Positions 35,710 through 46,749 of a stretch of 64,000 nucleotides of DNA are shown here, piece by piece. How positions within the stretch are numbered: position 1 is the stretch's first letter; every line of letters begins with the position of its first letter. The notes below the pieces were generated by a model that worked only from the letters and a program-made list of their open reading frames with translations, ran no database searches and was not told where the DNA came from. The stretch is from Mactromeris polynyma (Eukaryota > Mollusca > Bivalvia > Venerida > Mactridae), in the NCBI GenBank assembly GCA_032209605.1, contig JASFXZ010000038.1, forward strand, positions 1,116,001 to 1,180,000, in the 5' to 3' direction. Made by a program: the position numbers and the translations under genes.

Positions 35710-37040
35710 AAATCCTTCAGTGAGTGATTAACGAAGTCTCAACCTTGTAAATCAACCTCTGATTCATGCGGAGAAATCGTCAGTTCCTTGCGGTTAATAC
35801 TGGTTGGTGACCCAAGAAACCTGTGTCTGATTTAAGATCAAAATATATAAAGGAATACTACTATACATGGCCCATTAAACATAAAATTGTCTAATCTTAT
35901 GACAGCAACATCAACAGAAATTGTCACCAATATATGCCAATATATGTATAGTCTACGTCCATCTTATTATAAATTGGATATGGTCATGTTCATATTTTGA
36001 ATTATGTATGTATACAATTAAATATTATGTGCTCTTCAGAAAATCGATGCCTTTAGTCACATATATTTTGTATAATTGCCATAAAACAAGTTCATATGTT
36101 TTAATGCAATAAACTATTTGTAGTTGTAGCTACATAGCTGAGATACTGATGCGAACATCGGCGTTATACTCAACATATAACCTTAACCTGAAGGGAATTA
36201 ATCGTATGGATGTTTTCAATAACAATAGTGAGTATTACCCCGTTATGTGTAAATAGTTATATGTAAGAGTTATAAGAAAGCCGCGTTTGAGAACCTCTCA
36301 TGGAATGACATATCGAAGATTTGCTGCTAGCCTGGATTCATTAGCGATATATAATATAATTCTGGCGGCCCGCATTTTTTCTGTATACATATCGGGTAAC
36401 ATGAAAGAAGAAGATGTTTTACTCTATACGGCAAGTTCGAACCCAGGCAAATATGGCAAATGCTGACCACCGTTTACAGAATCAGACATTTATGTCGTGT
36501 GAAAATGTGATTTGTTAAACACTGACTGACTAAGCAACAACATGTCTCGTCACCCTAACGATGTCAGCGTGAGATCAGCTGCGAAAATAAAGTGCAATTA
36601 TTATACTGTGTTAGTAGTGTTTAAGCATTCAAAAATTGGTGCTAACACATTTTATGAATATATTGCGCTATGCTAATAGTTTTAATAAAATTAATTGACA
36701 TATTTCTTGTTAATTCGACGCCTTGAAAATGTTCAGACCTTGTCCGAATCAGTACAAACACACACACCTGTAATAATTTGCACGCAACAATACAAATATG
36801 ATGAGTCAGCAAACTAAATAGGAAAACTTTTATATGTCATATTCATTAAAGGTAATAGACATTAGATATGTTCATTTGCACTGTTAAATATGACTTATAT
36901 TTAGCTACATGTATGTCTAATACTAATATAATATAATATGCAACACAGTTGTAAGTGAATTTTTATTTCAATCAAAATAAGCAAAGCATTTACATTTCAT
37001 AAAGAGTAATACATCTGTACAAATCATTTGTTGCCATATT
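35710..37040. repeat. Duplicated TLR downstream block, copy near TLR D
   Basis: Matches to the TLR A downstream region are 35720-35815 with 11040-11105, and 36260-37040 with 10660-11630. No gene was seen inside. Confidence 0.7.
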
Positions 37041-37045
37041 ACTGA

Positions 37046-37213
37046 TACAGTGGAATCACGTTGGCTGGAACTCGGTTGCGTCGAACACCCTTGTTGACAT
37101 GGTAGTACTAACATGGGTTTGTTTTTTGCATATCAGTGTTGTGTAAACCAATCAAATCTTACGTTAACCACCAAGGCAATTTCTCTTCAACCAAACAACG
37201 GTTGTAACCTTTA
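37046..37213. mobile_element. Possible pogo-like miniature element
   Basis: TACAGTGGAATCACGTTGGC starts exactly where homology to the TLR A flank ends. An imperfect inverted match lies near 37185-37213. The similarity to the left end at 15650 (TACAGTCGGACCACGTT) suggests the same superfamily. Confidence 0.3.
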
Positions 37214-37989
37214 CAGGAATTTATAATTTAATGGAAACAACATATACAAAATAGTCTAATAAACATTGCAAAGCTCATACACGAAAGTTTAATCTACGTC
37301 ATTTGCACTTGGAAAGATTAACTTCCCTTGAAAAAAACCCATCTGAATTCAATTAAAATAGCTGTTTAAAATACATTTAACATCTGAAATACTGAATCAT
37401 ATGTCGATTATTTTTAACATAGTATGTACTTCTGTATCTGTTATTTTGCATGATTAAATATATTTACAAAATTGAACAATTGTATGCGTCTTTATATCAT
37501 GTGTGATATTGTGCATGCGTATACATTATTATTTACAATATGGCCTTCTATTTACAAGATGAGCAACCAAAACACACGCTCACTCACAAACAATAAATTG
37601 TACATTAACATCAGGACGTTTGACAATATTTACTTTTTACATATCGACAAACATTCAAATTAAATATTTCAAATTAAAAAAAACAAAAAAACTTTAAAAG
37701 CATTATACAATAGCACAATAAATGTAAATTGAAGGTCAGTTAAAAGTTCTATATATGAAATAATGTGTATGATTAATTCTAATATAGATCGATAGACAGT
37801 TTATTAAAGAAAAAACGGCATAATGCCTATGGTTTCACTCGACCAAGTAAATGCATACACTTATAAGCATTCATATATACATATGTATTCACATACATGA
37901 AACAATTTCAATTCTGATATTATAATGCTAGAATATTACATAACACAACTATGAGTAAAAAATAGAACACAATATCGACACTTAATAAT
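37214..37989. other. AT-rich stretch, nothing recognised
   Basis: No gene or RNA recognised. Confidence 0.4.
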
Positions 37990-38690
37990 TCTTATAACGT
38001 GTAACTCAATTAACAAATTGTCAGTGATTGCACCGAATAGTGTTTGTATTTGCTTTTAAAAGCACTTACAGTTTTAACTGAGCGAATGTCAATAGGAATA
38101 TCATTCCAGATATGTGCACTGTAGTATGAGAACGAATCTTTCTAATAATTTGTCTTATGCTGCGAAATAACCAAGTTATTGCATGAAGATGACCTGAGTC
38201 TGTAATTTGCGTTTTGTGAAAATGTTAATGACCCAGATAGATAATCCGGGGCTAGATTATGCAGAAATTTGAAAACTAAAACTGAGGTGTGGTATTTGCA
38301 TCTATCTTGGATAGGCGTCCATTTCAATTCCATCAATAAATCTTCATTTCAAACGACAAATAATACACTATTCTTTTTAGAAGGCGCAATTTCATTTTAA
38401 CTTTGCACAAATCGTATCCACTTGTTTATTCCAATTTAATGTGTTGTCAACATATTCACCAAGGATTTTTTGCACAGTTACATTTTCTACTTTAATACCA
38501 TTTATATTAAGTGCACGCTCACCAACATTCTTCAATTCATGTTTGCTACCTAAGAGCATACATTTTGTTTCAACAGGATGAAGAGACATATTATTTACAT
38601 GACACCAATGCGAAATATTATTGAGACCCTTTTGCAGATGTTTTTTTATGGTGATTTTATCATAGTCAGATGTATACAAGGTTGATCATT
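37990..38690 (-). pseudogene. 3' fragment of a CR1/Daphne-like retrotransposon
   Basis: The minus strand reads LYTSDYDKITIKKHLQKGLN just after where the RT box would be, then MSLHPVETKCMLLGSK, VQKILGEYVDNTLNW, LKWTPIQDRCKYHTSVLVFK and FSYYSAHIWNDIPIDIRSVK. These are the RT thumb and the C-terminal segments of this group. A deletion near 38336-38392 and a stop at 38142 break it. The 5' part is missing. Confidence 0.75.
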
Positions 38691-38729
38691 GTTAATATAC
38701 TGCGAGTGAAAAAATGTGAAAATGTTGTT

Positions 38730-39190
38730 GTACAACGAGGCTAGTGTTTATATACAGTGAGTGAAATATTCATGATTGTCTATATGCAATGAAAAATGAA
38801 GTTAGTCAATGAACAATGAAAGAATAAATTTTATTTAGAAGAGAATAAAGATGAATTTCTGCGATACATGATAACGAGGACATCTTTAACGCATTGAATA
38901 CCTATATAAACAAAAACATATTAAAAATAGAAACTACGTCTACAAGTTTTAAAAATCAATATTTATAAAGTAGTCTAAGTCATTACAGAATTGCATGTAT
39001 ACGTTTGTTAAGTTCATTTATTATTTGGGCGTTTATTCATAGCCACACTGCAATTGTAAAATCTATTGTTTGAGATTATTATATTGCAATATATCCAATA
39101 TGTTTTAAAGTCAAACTATAATTTATGCAATATAGAATATATATTCAGATACAACTTCTACAAGTGCCTTTCATAATCCGCTAAGAGCTG
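38730..39190. repeat. TLR D 3' flank shared with copies A and C
   Basis: It matches 26691-27186 over most of its length and 12240-12600 over its last part. It contains AATAAA on the minus strand at 39017-39022 and 39032-39037. Confidence 0.7.
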
Positions 39191-41812
39191 TTACATTTCG
39201 TTTCTAACAGTTGTATCCAGATTTTGCCAGAATAAACGTTCTCCTTGCTCGTCTGTTGTATACTCTAAGTAGGTGTTTCTGCGTAGCCACTGCACCATTT
39301 CATTGGGCATTTTCCTGGTCGGAACATCTTCAAACAACACGATGAAAAAGCAAGGTGATCCGTCGCGATCATAAATACTTTCCATCCGAGCCATATTGAA
39401 TTCGTACATGCACCATTCACTGGCTAAATAATCACTAGAGAGAATCACTAAAGTATTTCGGCTGTTGCTAATGGCGTCCACAATATTATCAGCTATATTG
39501 TTACCTGGTAAAAAGTCCTTGTCATGCAGACACACTCGAAAACCTTTCTGTTCAAGGTTTGGGTAAAGTTTGTTCCGAATAAAATCGCTGTTTTCATTTG
39601 CATAAGACACAAATACATCATACCTATATTGTGTATCTTTGTTTTCACGGATCGCTTGGTAACCAAAATGTCTAATTTTGGCATTCCGCAATAGAAAGCG
39701 CAGGTTCCAACGATTTCTATAGACCACTCCACCTAAAACAAGGGAAAGGAAAACTGAAATACCAATAACAGACAAAACGATAATCAATGTGTAGGAACTA
39801 CATGTTTTGTCTAAATTTGACACTTCTCGTTTGAATTCATCTGACGTCATACGATTACCACCACTGTTCACAAAGATATACTCATCAAATCCTAACATGT
39901 TATGTTCATGATCCACAAGCCATTGTAAGAAATCTTTTGTATCGCAGTTAACTTCAAATGTGTTATTTCTCAAGTCAATTGTAAACTGTTTCCCTTTTTG
40001 TTTCGAGTTGTCTTCAAGACGAGTGCGTAACTCTTCAGGAAGAGTCTGAAGGAAATTGCTGTGGAGAACAAGATATAGGAGACTGTCCAACCTGCTTACA
40101 TCTAAAGTCCATTTTTCAATATTGTTAACACTAAAATCTAGGGTTTCGATTTTGTAAGATTTGTAAAGCAGATTCTGTGGTATGTCTGAAATAATGTTAT
40201 ATGACAGATTCAACGTTTTCAACTCTGTCAAATTGTTAAATATGAATGGCCCGTTCTGTTCGTCTTTGAATACTGTTCCGAGGAAATTGTTTTGAACTTG
40301 AAGATTCTCTAGAGACTGAGCAAACTGGAAAAAATGTTTATTTACATACGAACAGTAGTTCTTTGACAGGTCTAAATGCTTCAGGTTTTTGAAGGGACGG
40401 AAGGGTCCTTTCAATGAATATAATACGTTGCCAGACAAATCTACATACTCTAGTTTATTACTAGGTAAAATCGGTATCATCTTTCCTATAGCGTAAATCA
40501 AGCTACTTCGCGAAAATTCTAATCTTTGCAATTGTTGAGGGAAATTTGGCGAGTACTTGGTTATTTCAATTTTTTCTCCAGGTTTGAAAAATGGGCACAT
40601 CAGATCGTTTCTAATGGAAGCTTCTTTTAAGAAAGGACAGGAGTCATCTGCTGTGTCGTATTCTCTGTCATTCATGCCTTGAAATTCGTGGTCATACAGA
40701 AGAGGGTCTTAAGCAAAATTCTGGAAATTTCCGTAACCTTCTGTCACATTTGTCAAACATCCCAACTGAAGCAAATACGGACTGAATGTGAATTTGTTAT
40801 ATTCCGCTCGAACAATTTGCATAGTCTTAGGAAACATCGCGAGTACATTGTTTTCAATAAGCTCAATCCGGTTTCTGCTGACATCGAATTCTCTTAATGA
40901 AGTATTTTTGAGATAACATATATCTTCAAGCAGAATCCGAGAGCTAGGGCCAAATGTTGTATGCATTCTAGAAATGTTTAAAACTCTAATATTTGTATAT
41001 TGGAGTCCGTACGTTATATTCTTGAAAGCACGAAATCCTAAACGCATGTTCCAAGACAAATCAAGGTTCTCCAAATCTGGCACAGCTTTGAAACCAAACG
41101 CATCGATATCAGTGATATTACACGCCGATATATTCAGGTAACGAACTCTCGGTAAGTGAATAAATGTTTTATTTGTTACAGACGAAATATTACAATGAGC
41201 TAATAAGCCAGACATTGTAACATTAATCAAACTGTGGAGTGACCTGTACGATGTGTTGAAATCAGTGAATGGTAATCCGTCTATTAACAAGGTTTGTAGC
41301 TCCACTAATTCTGACAAATCTGGGTAAGACAGATTGTCATATGTGCTCATATTATAATTTCCTATCAAATTCAGTACTTTAAGACTTGCCGGAAAAGTTA
41401 TCCTTTCACTTAGCGATTTGTTATACAGTTGTATGCAGTTATTACTCATGTCTAACATTTCTAATCGTTTAAAGTTGTAAAAAGCATCATTGTCTATTTT
41501 ATACATGTTATTTTTACTCAGATATAATTCCACCAATTCTTGACACCCTTGTAGATCATATTGTCTCAGTACCTCTATTCCTGTGTTTAAAGAGTCCATG
41601 TGTAAAACTGATATATTGAATTGAATAGTATTATTGATGTAAACACAAACACTCTTAAGTTGAACATCACTGTTTGAGCAATCCATTTCTGTATTCCCTT
41701 TACAATCACAGCGTCTTCGGGGACCGCACGTGATTCCCGATTCATCAGTCGAATACACGCTTGAAACGTAGATTAAACATATAACTACGTATACAGCAAG
41801 TGAATGTATCAT
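39191..41812 (-). pseudogene. TLR copy D, full length with one stop codon
   Basis: The reading frame starts at 41812 (MIHSLAVYVVICLIYVSS, a signal peptide) and ends at 39191. It spans 873 codons with the same LRR, C-terminal Cys cap, transmembrane and TIR order as copy A. The TIR keeps FVSYANE, DFLPGNN and LFWQNL. The only lesion seen is TAA at 40709-40711, where copy A has TAC (Tyr) in the sequence FAYDP, about codon 368. Everything else is in frame with no indel, so the stop is young, polymorphic or an error. As written it would yield a secreted ectodomain half of 367 residues. It could be a functional allele in other individuals. Confidence 0.9.
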
Positions 41813-42097
41813 TGCTATAGATGTATTAGTCCGTAATTTATTGAGATATTTTAGAGCTTTTATTGGTGTTTATCCGATTTGTAAGAATTCTTCCCCGCTT
41901 TTGCCTGCTATTTCAATAGACACCCGTACACAGTAATTTGTATTATGTAGTTTGGTCGTTCCTAAACAGATATCTGCACAGAGATAACCTCTTTCAATGG
42001 ATCAAGTATGTTCATGTCTACAGCCCATGATTCATAAATACGTTAAAACTCCCCCCTTAAACTATTTGTGATAAATTTGACAGCATAGATTAATCTT
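41813..42097. other. 5' flank of TLR D
   Basis: One copy of the TTTCAATAGAC unit (about 41900-41950) is shared with copies A and B, followed by a short relic of the retrotransposon seen at 20915-22010. It probably includes the ancestral promoter. Confidence 0.5.
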
Positions 42098-43134
42098 TTA
42101 TCCTGTCACTTGCCGTAATTTCGACCCGATAACAGGGTGCCTGATATTTTTTGCTTTATCAGGTCACTTGGTCACATGACTTTTATCTCACGTCACATGA
42201 CCACGTGACTAGCCGGACTATTTTTGGGAAAGTATCGCGATGTTATCTTTTTTCCGGACTTATTAAAACAATGGATTTTTCAATTGAATAATATCGCAAA
42301 TTTCATATTTTTTGTATTATGCATACCATAAAATGTTCATTTCCCCAAAATGGTTCTGTTTTCATTCAAACATTGCTTAATCTTATCCGTTACTCGATCT
42401 GCATTTGGACCCGAATTTAAGTGCTTACTGAAAGTGGAACACGTAGTAAACAACGTAGTCAAACAAATTGTCGGATGTTTACACCATTGGAACAAAATCA
42501 TGTCGGAAATTTGAGTTCGTCTGCGTTTGAATTCCATCAGGGATGACCATACGGTCGAGCTTCTCAATAAAATAACGTATTGATCAGTAGCAATAGCAGT
42601 ACGTACCCCACCCATCTCAATTTTAGAATCCAAGTCCGGTTTCATCCATTTGTGCCGAAAATTCTTTGCAATCGTAAATGACACTGATAAACTGAATCCG
42701 CATGTTTTCGTTGTTTTCTTGTGCAGTTTTAAATGTCCAAATATTCATGAAATAAATGTAAATATCACGTCTTTCACGCGTTCTGTGGCACTTGACATTT
42801 CTCAACATTTGTAAACAAACCGTGGGAAATTGCGTAATAACTAATTGTAATGTCTAATCTTGACTATTACGAAATTGTTGCAAATTCTTAGATTTGTTAT
42901 TGATTAATATTCATCAGATATGTTCGCAAACGCAAATAAATTCATATTGCCACTGAAAATTAGTCAGACTCATGGGAACTATTTCTCTCGGCGTAAGGTG
43001 CTAACCACACTTATACGTCATTAGAGATTCAATACGTCACAAATTAATTACGTCACAATTTAGGGGATGTAACTCGGTATTATTTAAAATTAAAGGTATT
43101 TCCCCCTTACTTAACACAAGAAGTGACAGGATAA
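42098..43134. mobile_element. 1.04 kb insertion with 14-base inverted ends
   Basis: TTATCCTGTCACTT at 42098 is inverted at 43121-43134. The corresponding site in the TLR B flank (about 22045) lacks the whole 42095-43292 segment, so it is an insertion. It contains a cluster of E-box words (GTCACATGACCACGTGAC, about 42193) and an unidentified open frame. The superfamily is unknown. Confidence 0.5.
42337..42684 (-). CDS. Unidentified 115-codon open frame inside the insertion
   Basis: A minus frame of 115 codons, starting MSFTIAKNFRHKWMKPDLDS and ending ENRTILGK, has charged, protein-like composition but no motif I recognise. It overlaps a second open minus frame (42623-42808). A frameshift between them could have split one longer protein. 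It lies between the inverted ends, so it may be element-encoded or a captured host fragment, or chance. Confidence 0.2.
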   Translation of the reverse strand: MSFTIAKNFRHKWMKPDLDSKIEMGGVRTAIATDQYVILLRSSTVWSSLMEFKRRRTQISDMILFQWCKHPTICLTTLFTTCSTFSKHLNSGPNADRVTDKIKQCLNENRTILGK

Positions 43135-43136
43135 AT

Positions 43137-43279
43137 AGAATAATAGGTTAGTGACGTGGAATGAAAAAGTTTATCAGGCTCGGCTCCGGTAGTTATCGGA
43201 TTCGCCTGCGGCTCACCCGATAAATTCCTCCGCCTTGCCTGATAAACTTTTTCATTCCACGTCACTAACCTATTATTCT
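43137..43279. repeat. Perfect 43-base inverted repeat (hairpin)
   Basis: The left arm 43137-43179 and right arm 43237-43279 are exact reverse complements. The 57-base loop contains a smaller inverted pair (TTATCGG with CCGATAA). The outer bases continue the match imperfectly to about 43127 and 43296. Arms include GTTAGTGACGTGGAATG. This is a foldback-type miniature element abutting the 1.04 kb insertion. Confidence 0.85.
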
Positions 43280-43299
43280 CTATATCTATTCCTGTGTGT

Positions 43300-43715
43300 T
43301 GCAACATGAATGTAAGGTCACTGATGTATTGTTTAATAGTCGGAATATGGCCTTGTTATACACTTTTATACACCTGTGTTTGTATGTATGCTTATTGTCT
43401 TTTATTGCATGATTTAGAAATGTATCTGACCCGTCTGAACGTAATTATTTGAACGGACTCATCCACATTGACTACGACATCTTTAATACTATCAACTATA
43501 ATGTATTACTAATGTAACATCGTGTTTGCATAGTTCATGAATGAACAAGAAATCGTTTACAAAATCCCGCTAGTTTATTTATGTTTTCGAAATAATATAA
43601 GTACAAATGAATATGCTACCAGTATTTGTTTTGGTAAAACATTACTTGTTGGATTTAAGTCATCCGTCATTAATGTATTCCATCCACAACGTTGGGTTAT
43701 TTCCATTCAATATAT
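43300..43715. repeat. Duplicated TLR 5' flank block near TLR D, part 1
   Basis: It matches 22060-22500 in the TLR B flank. The match is broken by the retrotransposon starting near 43717 and resumes at about 46750. Confidence 0.75.
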
Positions 43716-43718
43716 ATG

Positions 43719-46304
43719 GTAACTATGATTATTGACAATATCAAATTACTAAATCCAAATAAAGCTTCTGGTGGAAACCTCATTCCCCAACAACTGGTTT
43801 ATGGTATAAATGTACTGTTACCTTTTATTCGGAAACTGTTTAACAGACTTTATGCAAAAGGTGAATTTCCAGACCAAGGGAGTCAAACCATTATTATTCC
43901 CATATATAAAAAGGGTGATGTTAATAATATGAATAACTATAGAGGTATTTCATTACTAGATGTAATAAGCAAGTTGTATATTTCAATAATTACTAAAAGG
44001 TTGACATTTTACGTAAATGCCTATTGTAAAATTAGTGAATCTCAGGCAGGCTTTAGAGCCGGATATTCAACAATTGACAATGCTTATATATTATATGCAA
44101 TTGTGAATAAGCACTTACGTATGAAGAAAAAAACAATATATGTAGCTTTTATAGATTTTCAAAAAGCATTAGACAGTGTAGATCGACCTATTCTTTACGA
44201 TGTTCTAAGAAAATGTGGTGTTAGAGGTAACCTGTTTAAATCTATACAATCTATATATACCTCTGTTAAAGCTTGTGTACGAACCAGCCAGGGTGTAACA
44301 TATAATTTCTCATGTCCTATTGGTCTACGTCAGGGTTGTAATTTAAGTCCTATTTTGTTTGTTATGTTTATTGATGAGCTGTACACGCTGCTAAATAACC
44401 ATGAGGTTCGAGGTATTCAACTATTTCCAGATATTATGGAAATATTTTTACTTATGTTTGCAGATGATATTGCCTTACTGTCTGATACTGTTGTTGGTCT
44501 GCAAAAGCAATTACATACTTTAGAGGGGTTTTGTGAAAATAACAAGCTTTCTGTAAACATTTCTAAAACAAAAATACTAGTATTCAAAAGAGGAGGTGCT
44601 GTGGCCAGAAGAGAGAAATGGACATATGCCAACCGTAATATAGAAATTGTAAATGGTTTTACATATGTTGGGATTTATTTTTCGAATAGACTGTCTTTAC
44701 AAAAAATGGCAGAAGTAATGTCTGTAAAAGCGAAAAAAGTATTGTTTCATATCTTTGATTCTTTGCATGAGTTTACATGTTTGCCATATAGTACGTTTTT
44801 TAAGTTATTTGACTCAAAGATTGCATCTATCATGTTGTACGGTTCAGAACTATGGGGAATTAGTAATGTATTATGTATTGAAGTTTTACAAGTTTATGCA
44901 TGTAAACGATTTTTAAATGTAAACACAAAATCATGTAATGATGCAATATTGGGTGATGTAGGCAGATATCCTATGTATGTATATTCATCAAAGAGAGTTA
45001 TAAAATATTGGTTGCGTTTGCTGAATATGCCTAGGCAGGGGCGGATCCAGGATTTTTCTCCAGGGGGGGTCCAACTTTTGCCCACAAAATTACAGAAATA
45101 TAATCCCTTTCCACATTCAAGCAGATGTTAGCCGTTTGTATCTGTTTTAACAAACGTTACCGGTTCTAACCACGAGGAGGTCTCCACTAATATAGATCCG
45201 TTTTGTTTTGTTTTTTGTTTAAAGTTTTTTTTAGTATTTTTAAGAACAAATTGCGGAAAAAAATCAAGCTAACAAGAATGACGTGCTGTTTTTACTCGAA
45301 AGCCAAACTGCACTGCAAATTCTTGATACATCAAATAACTACGTCACTATTACCTTAAATGACGTCACAAATATGAATATTTGCGTGTCAGCTATAAATA
45401 TTTACGCAGCGTAGCAACAACCTGACATACAGCCTAACACAGTCGCTTACACATTCATTACACGGGTGATTGATGCAATATTGAATTCAGAAAGATACAC
45501 AATAACGATAAAAGTGAAGCTATGGAACATAATGTTTGATAAATTTATTATTCATTGATTATAGAAAGCTGTCGATTTATCACGCTTGTTTATCATTTTT
45601 TATTTTTTTCCAGGGGGGGTCTGAGCCATTCCAGGGGGGGTCGGACCCCCCCGGACCCCCCCGCTGGATCCGCCCCTGCTAGGTATAGATATATACGATT
45701 ATGCTATGAAATGTTAAAGTATTATGACAGCCTTGGTTACATAAATTGGGCATCTGAAGTTCGCATAAATTTATATAGTAATGGGTTTGGTTATATCTGG
45801 GAAAACCAAGAGGTAAGTAATCCGAAACTGTTTTTATTACAATATGTGCAAAGATTAAAAGATCAGCACATACAGAGATGGCATTCTAGATGTTTAGAAA
45901 CAAGGAAACTGTGTCATTATGTAAATTTCAAGTTAAATTACAATGTTGAAAAATATATTACTGCTATAGATGTTGGAAAATTTAGAAAATGTATGGCAAA
46001 CTTTAGAAGCTCGTCCCACTGTCTGATGATTGAGAAATGTAGGTATTATTGCATCTCTGTAGAGTATCGTGACTGTCCTTATTGCGAATGTGCTATAGAG
46101 GATGAATACCATTTTGTTCTTATATGCCCATTGTATAACCATATTCGTTCCAAGTATATACCAATTCACTATGTTAATAATGCTACAGTAGATAATTTTT
46201 ACAACCTGATGTCGGAAGAAAATGAGAATATAATTCGTCGTTTAGCTATGTATTTATACTATGCATTTAAAGAAAGGGCACAACACATGTCTATATTTAA
46301 TTGA
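43719..46304 (+). pseudogene. Reverse transcriptase ORF split by a DNA transposon
   Basis: The RT catalytic box FADD is intact. The frame stops inside the inserted DNA at 45131 and resumes after 45683 in the same frame, because the insertion plus its target duplication is 648 bases, a multiple of three. The inserted DNA carries stops, so no full protein is made. The downstream part reads IRLCYEMLKYYDSLGYINW and the Cys/His terminus. In vivo the RT could only have been functional before the nested insertion and with an endonuclease-bearing 5' part. Confidence 0.85.
45036..45678. mobile_element. hAT-like miniature element, 643 bases, 5-base target duplication
   Basis: The ends are CAGGGGCGGATCCAG (45036) and its inverse CTGGATCCGCCCCTG (45678). 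CTAGG flanks both sides (45031-45035 and 45679-45683). Removing the element and one CTAGG gives an uninterrupted retrotransposon frame, which confirms the boundaries. It has no transposase. The ends resemble hAT elements; a 5-base duplication is shorter than the common 8, so a hAT subgroup or another superfamily is possible. Confidence 0.88.
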
Positions 46305-46749
46305 AATATAATTTAAATGATTCTTTTTATATTATCATGAAGCAAAGTTATGATGTTGATAAGTGCTGTGTATGCATTGTGTTTATATTGAACGTATGCT
46401 TCACATTGTAAAGGTATCAAATGTTGTGTTGTATTGTATCATCGTATCATATATTGAACTGAAATAGAATTTAAATTATTATCATTATTTTATCATGACG
46501 TTAAATTATAATGTTGATACGTGATATGTACGCTTGATATATGTATTATTATTGAACATATACTTCACTTTGTAAAATTCATCAAATGGTGTGTATATTT
46601 GTGTATGGGCCGGAGGCCTTTTTATGCAATAAACTATTGAATTGAATTGAATTGAATTGAATTGAATTGAAACATCATTAAAATATATTTCTAAATTGAA
46701 TTTGTTTAATTCAATTTACAGCAGTTGCAAGTTATTTAATACTCTATGC

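Larger units (their letters stand above)
43717..46671 (+). mobile_element. 5'-truncated non-LTR retrotransposon
   Basis: The RT starts with NPNKASGGNLIPQQL and runs through IIPIYKKGD, NNYRGISLLDVISK, SQAGFRAGYST, FIDFQKALDSVD, GLRQGCNLSPILF and the catalytic MFADDIALLS. The C-terminal region then ends in a Cys/His motif (CPYCECAIEDEYHFVLICPL). The 3' end has AATAAA at 46628-46633 and a tail of seven GAATT units (46637-46671). The endonuclease is absent (5' truncation). One later insertion (45036-45678) splits the ORF; otherwise the frame is open from 43719 to 46304. The empty site is preserved in the TLR B flank near 22495. Confidence 0.88.

Noticed and set aside
36400..36500. B-box-like GGGTTCGAA, also near 10860 in diverged form
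   Set aside because: No convincing A box, and the word is not kept in the paralogous copy, so a tRNA or SINE call is not supported.
42180..42220. E-box cluster considered as a TLR D enhancer
   Set aside because: It lies inside an insertion absent from the paralogous flank, so it is element sequence unless shown otherwise.
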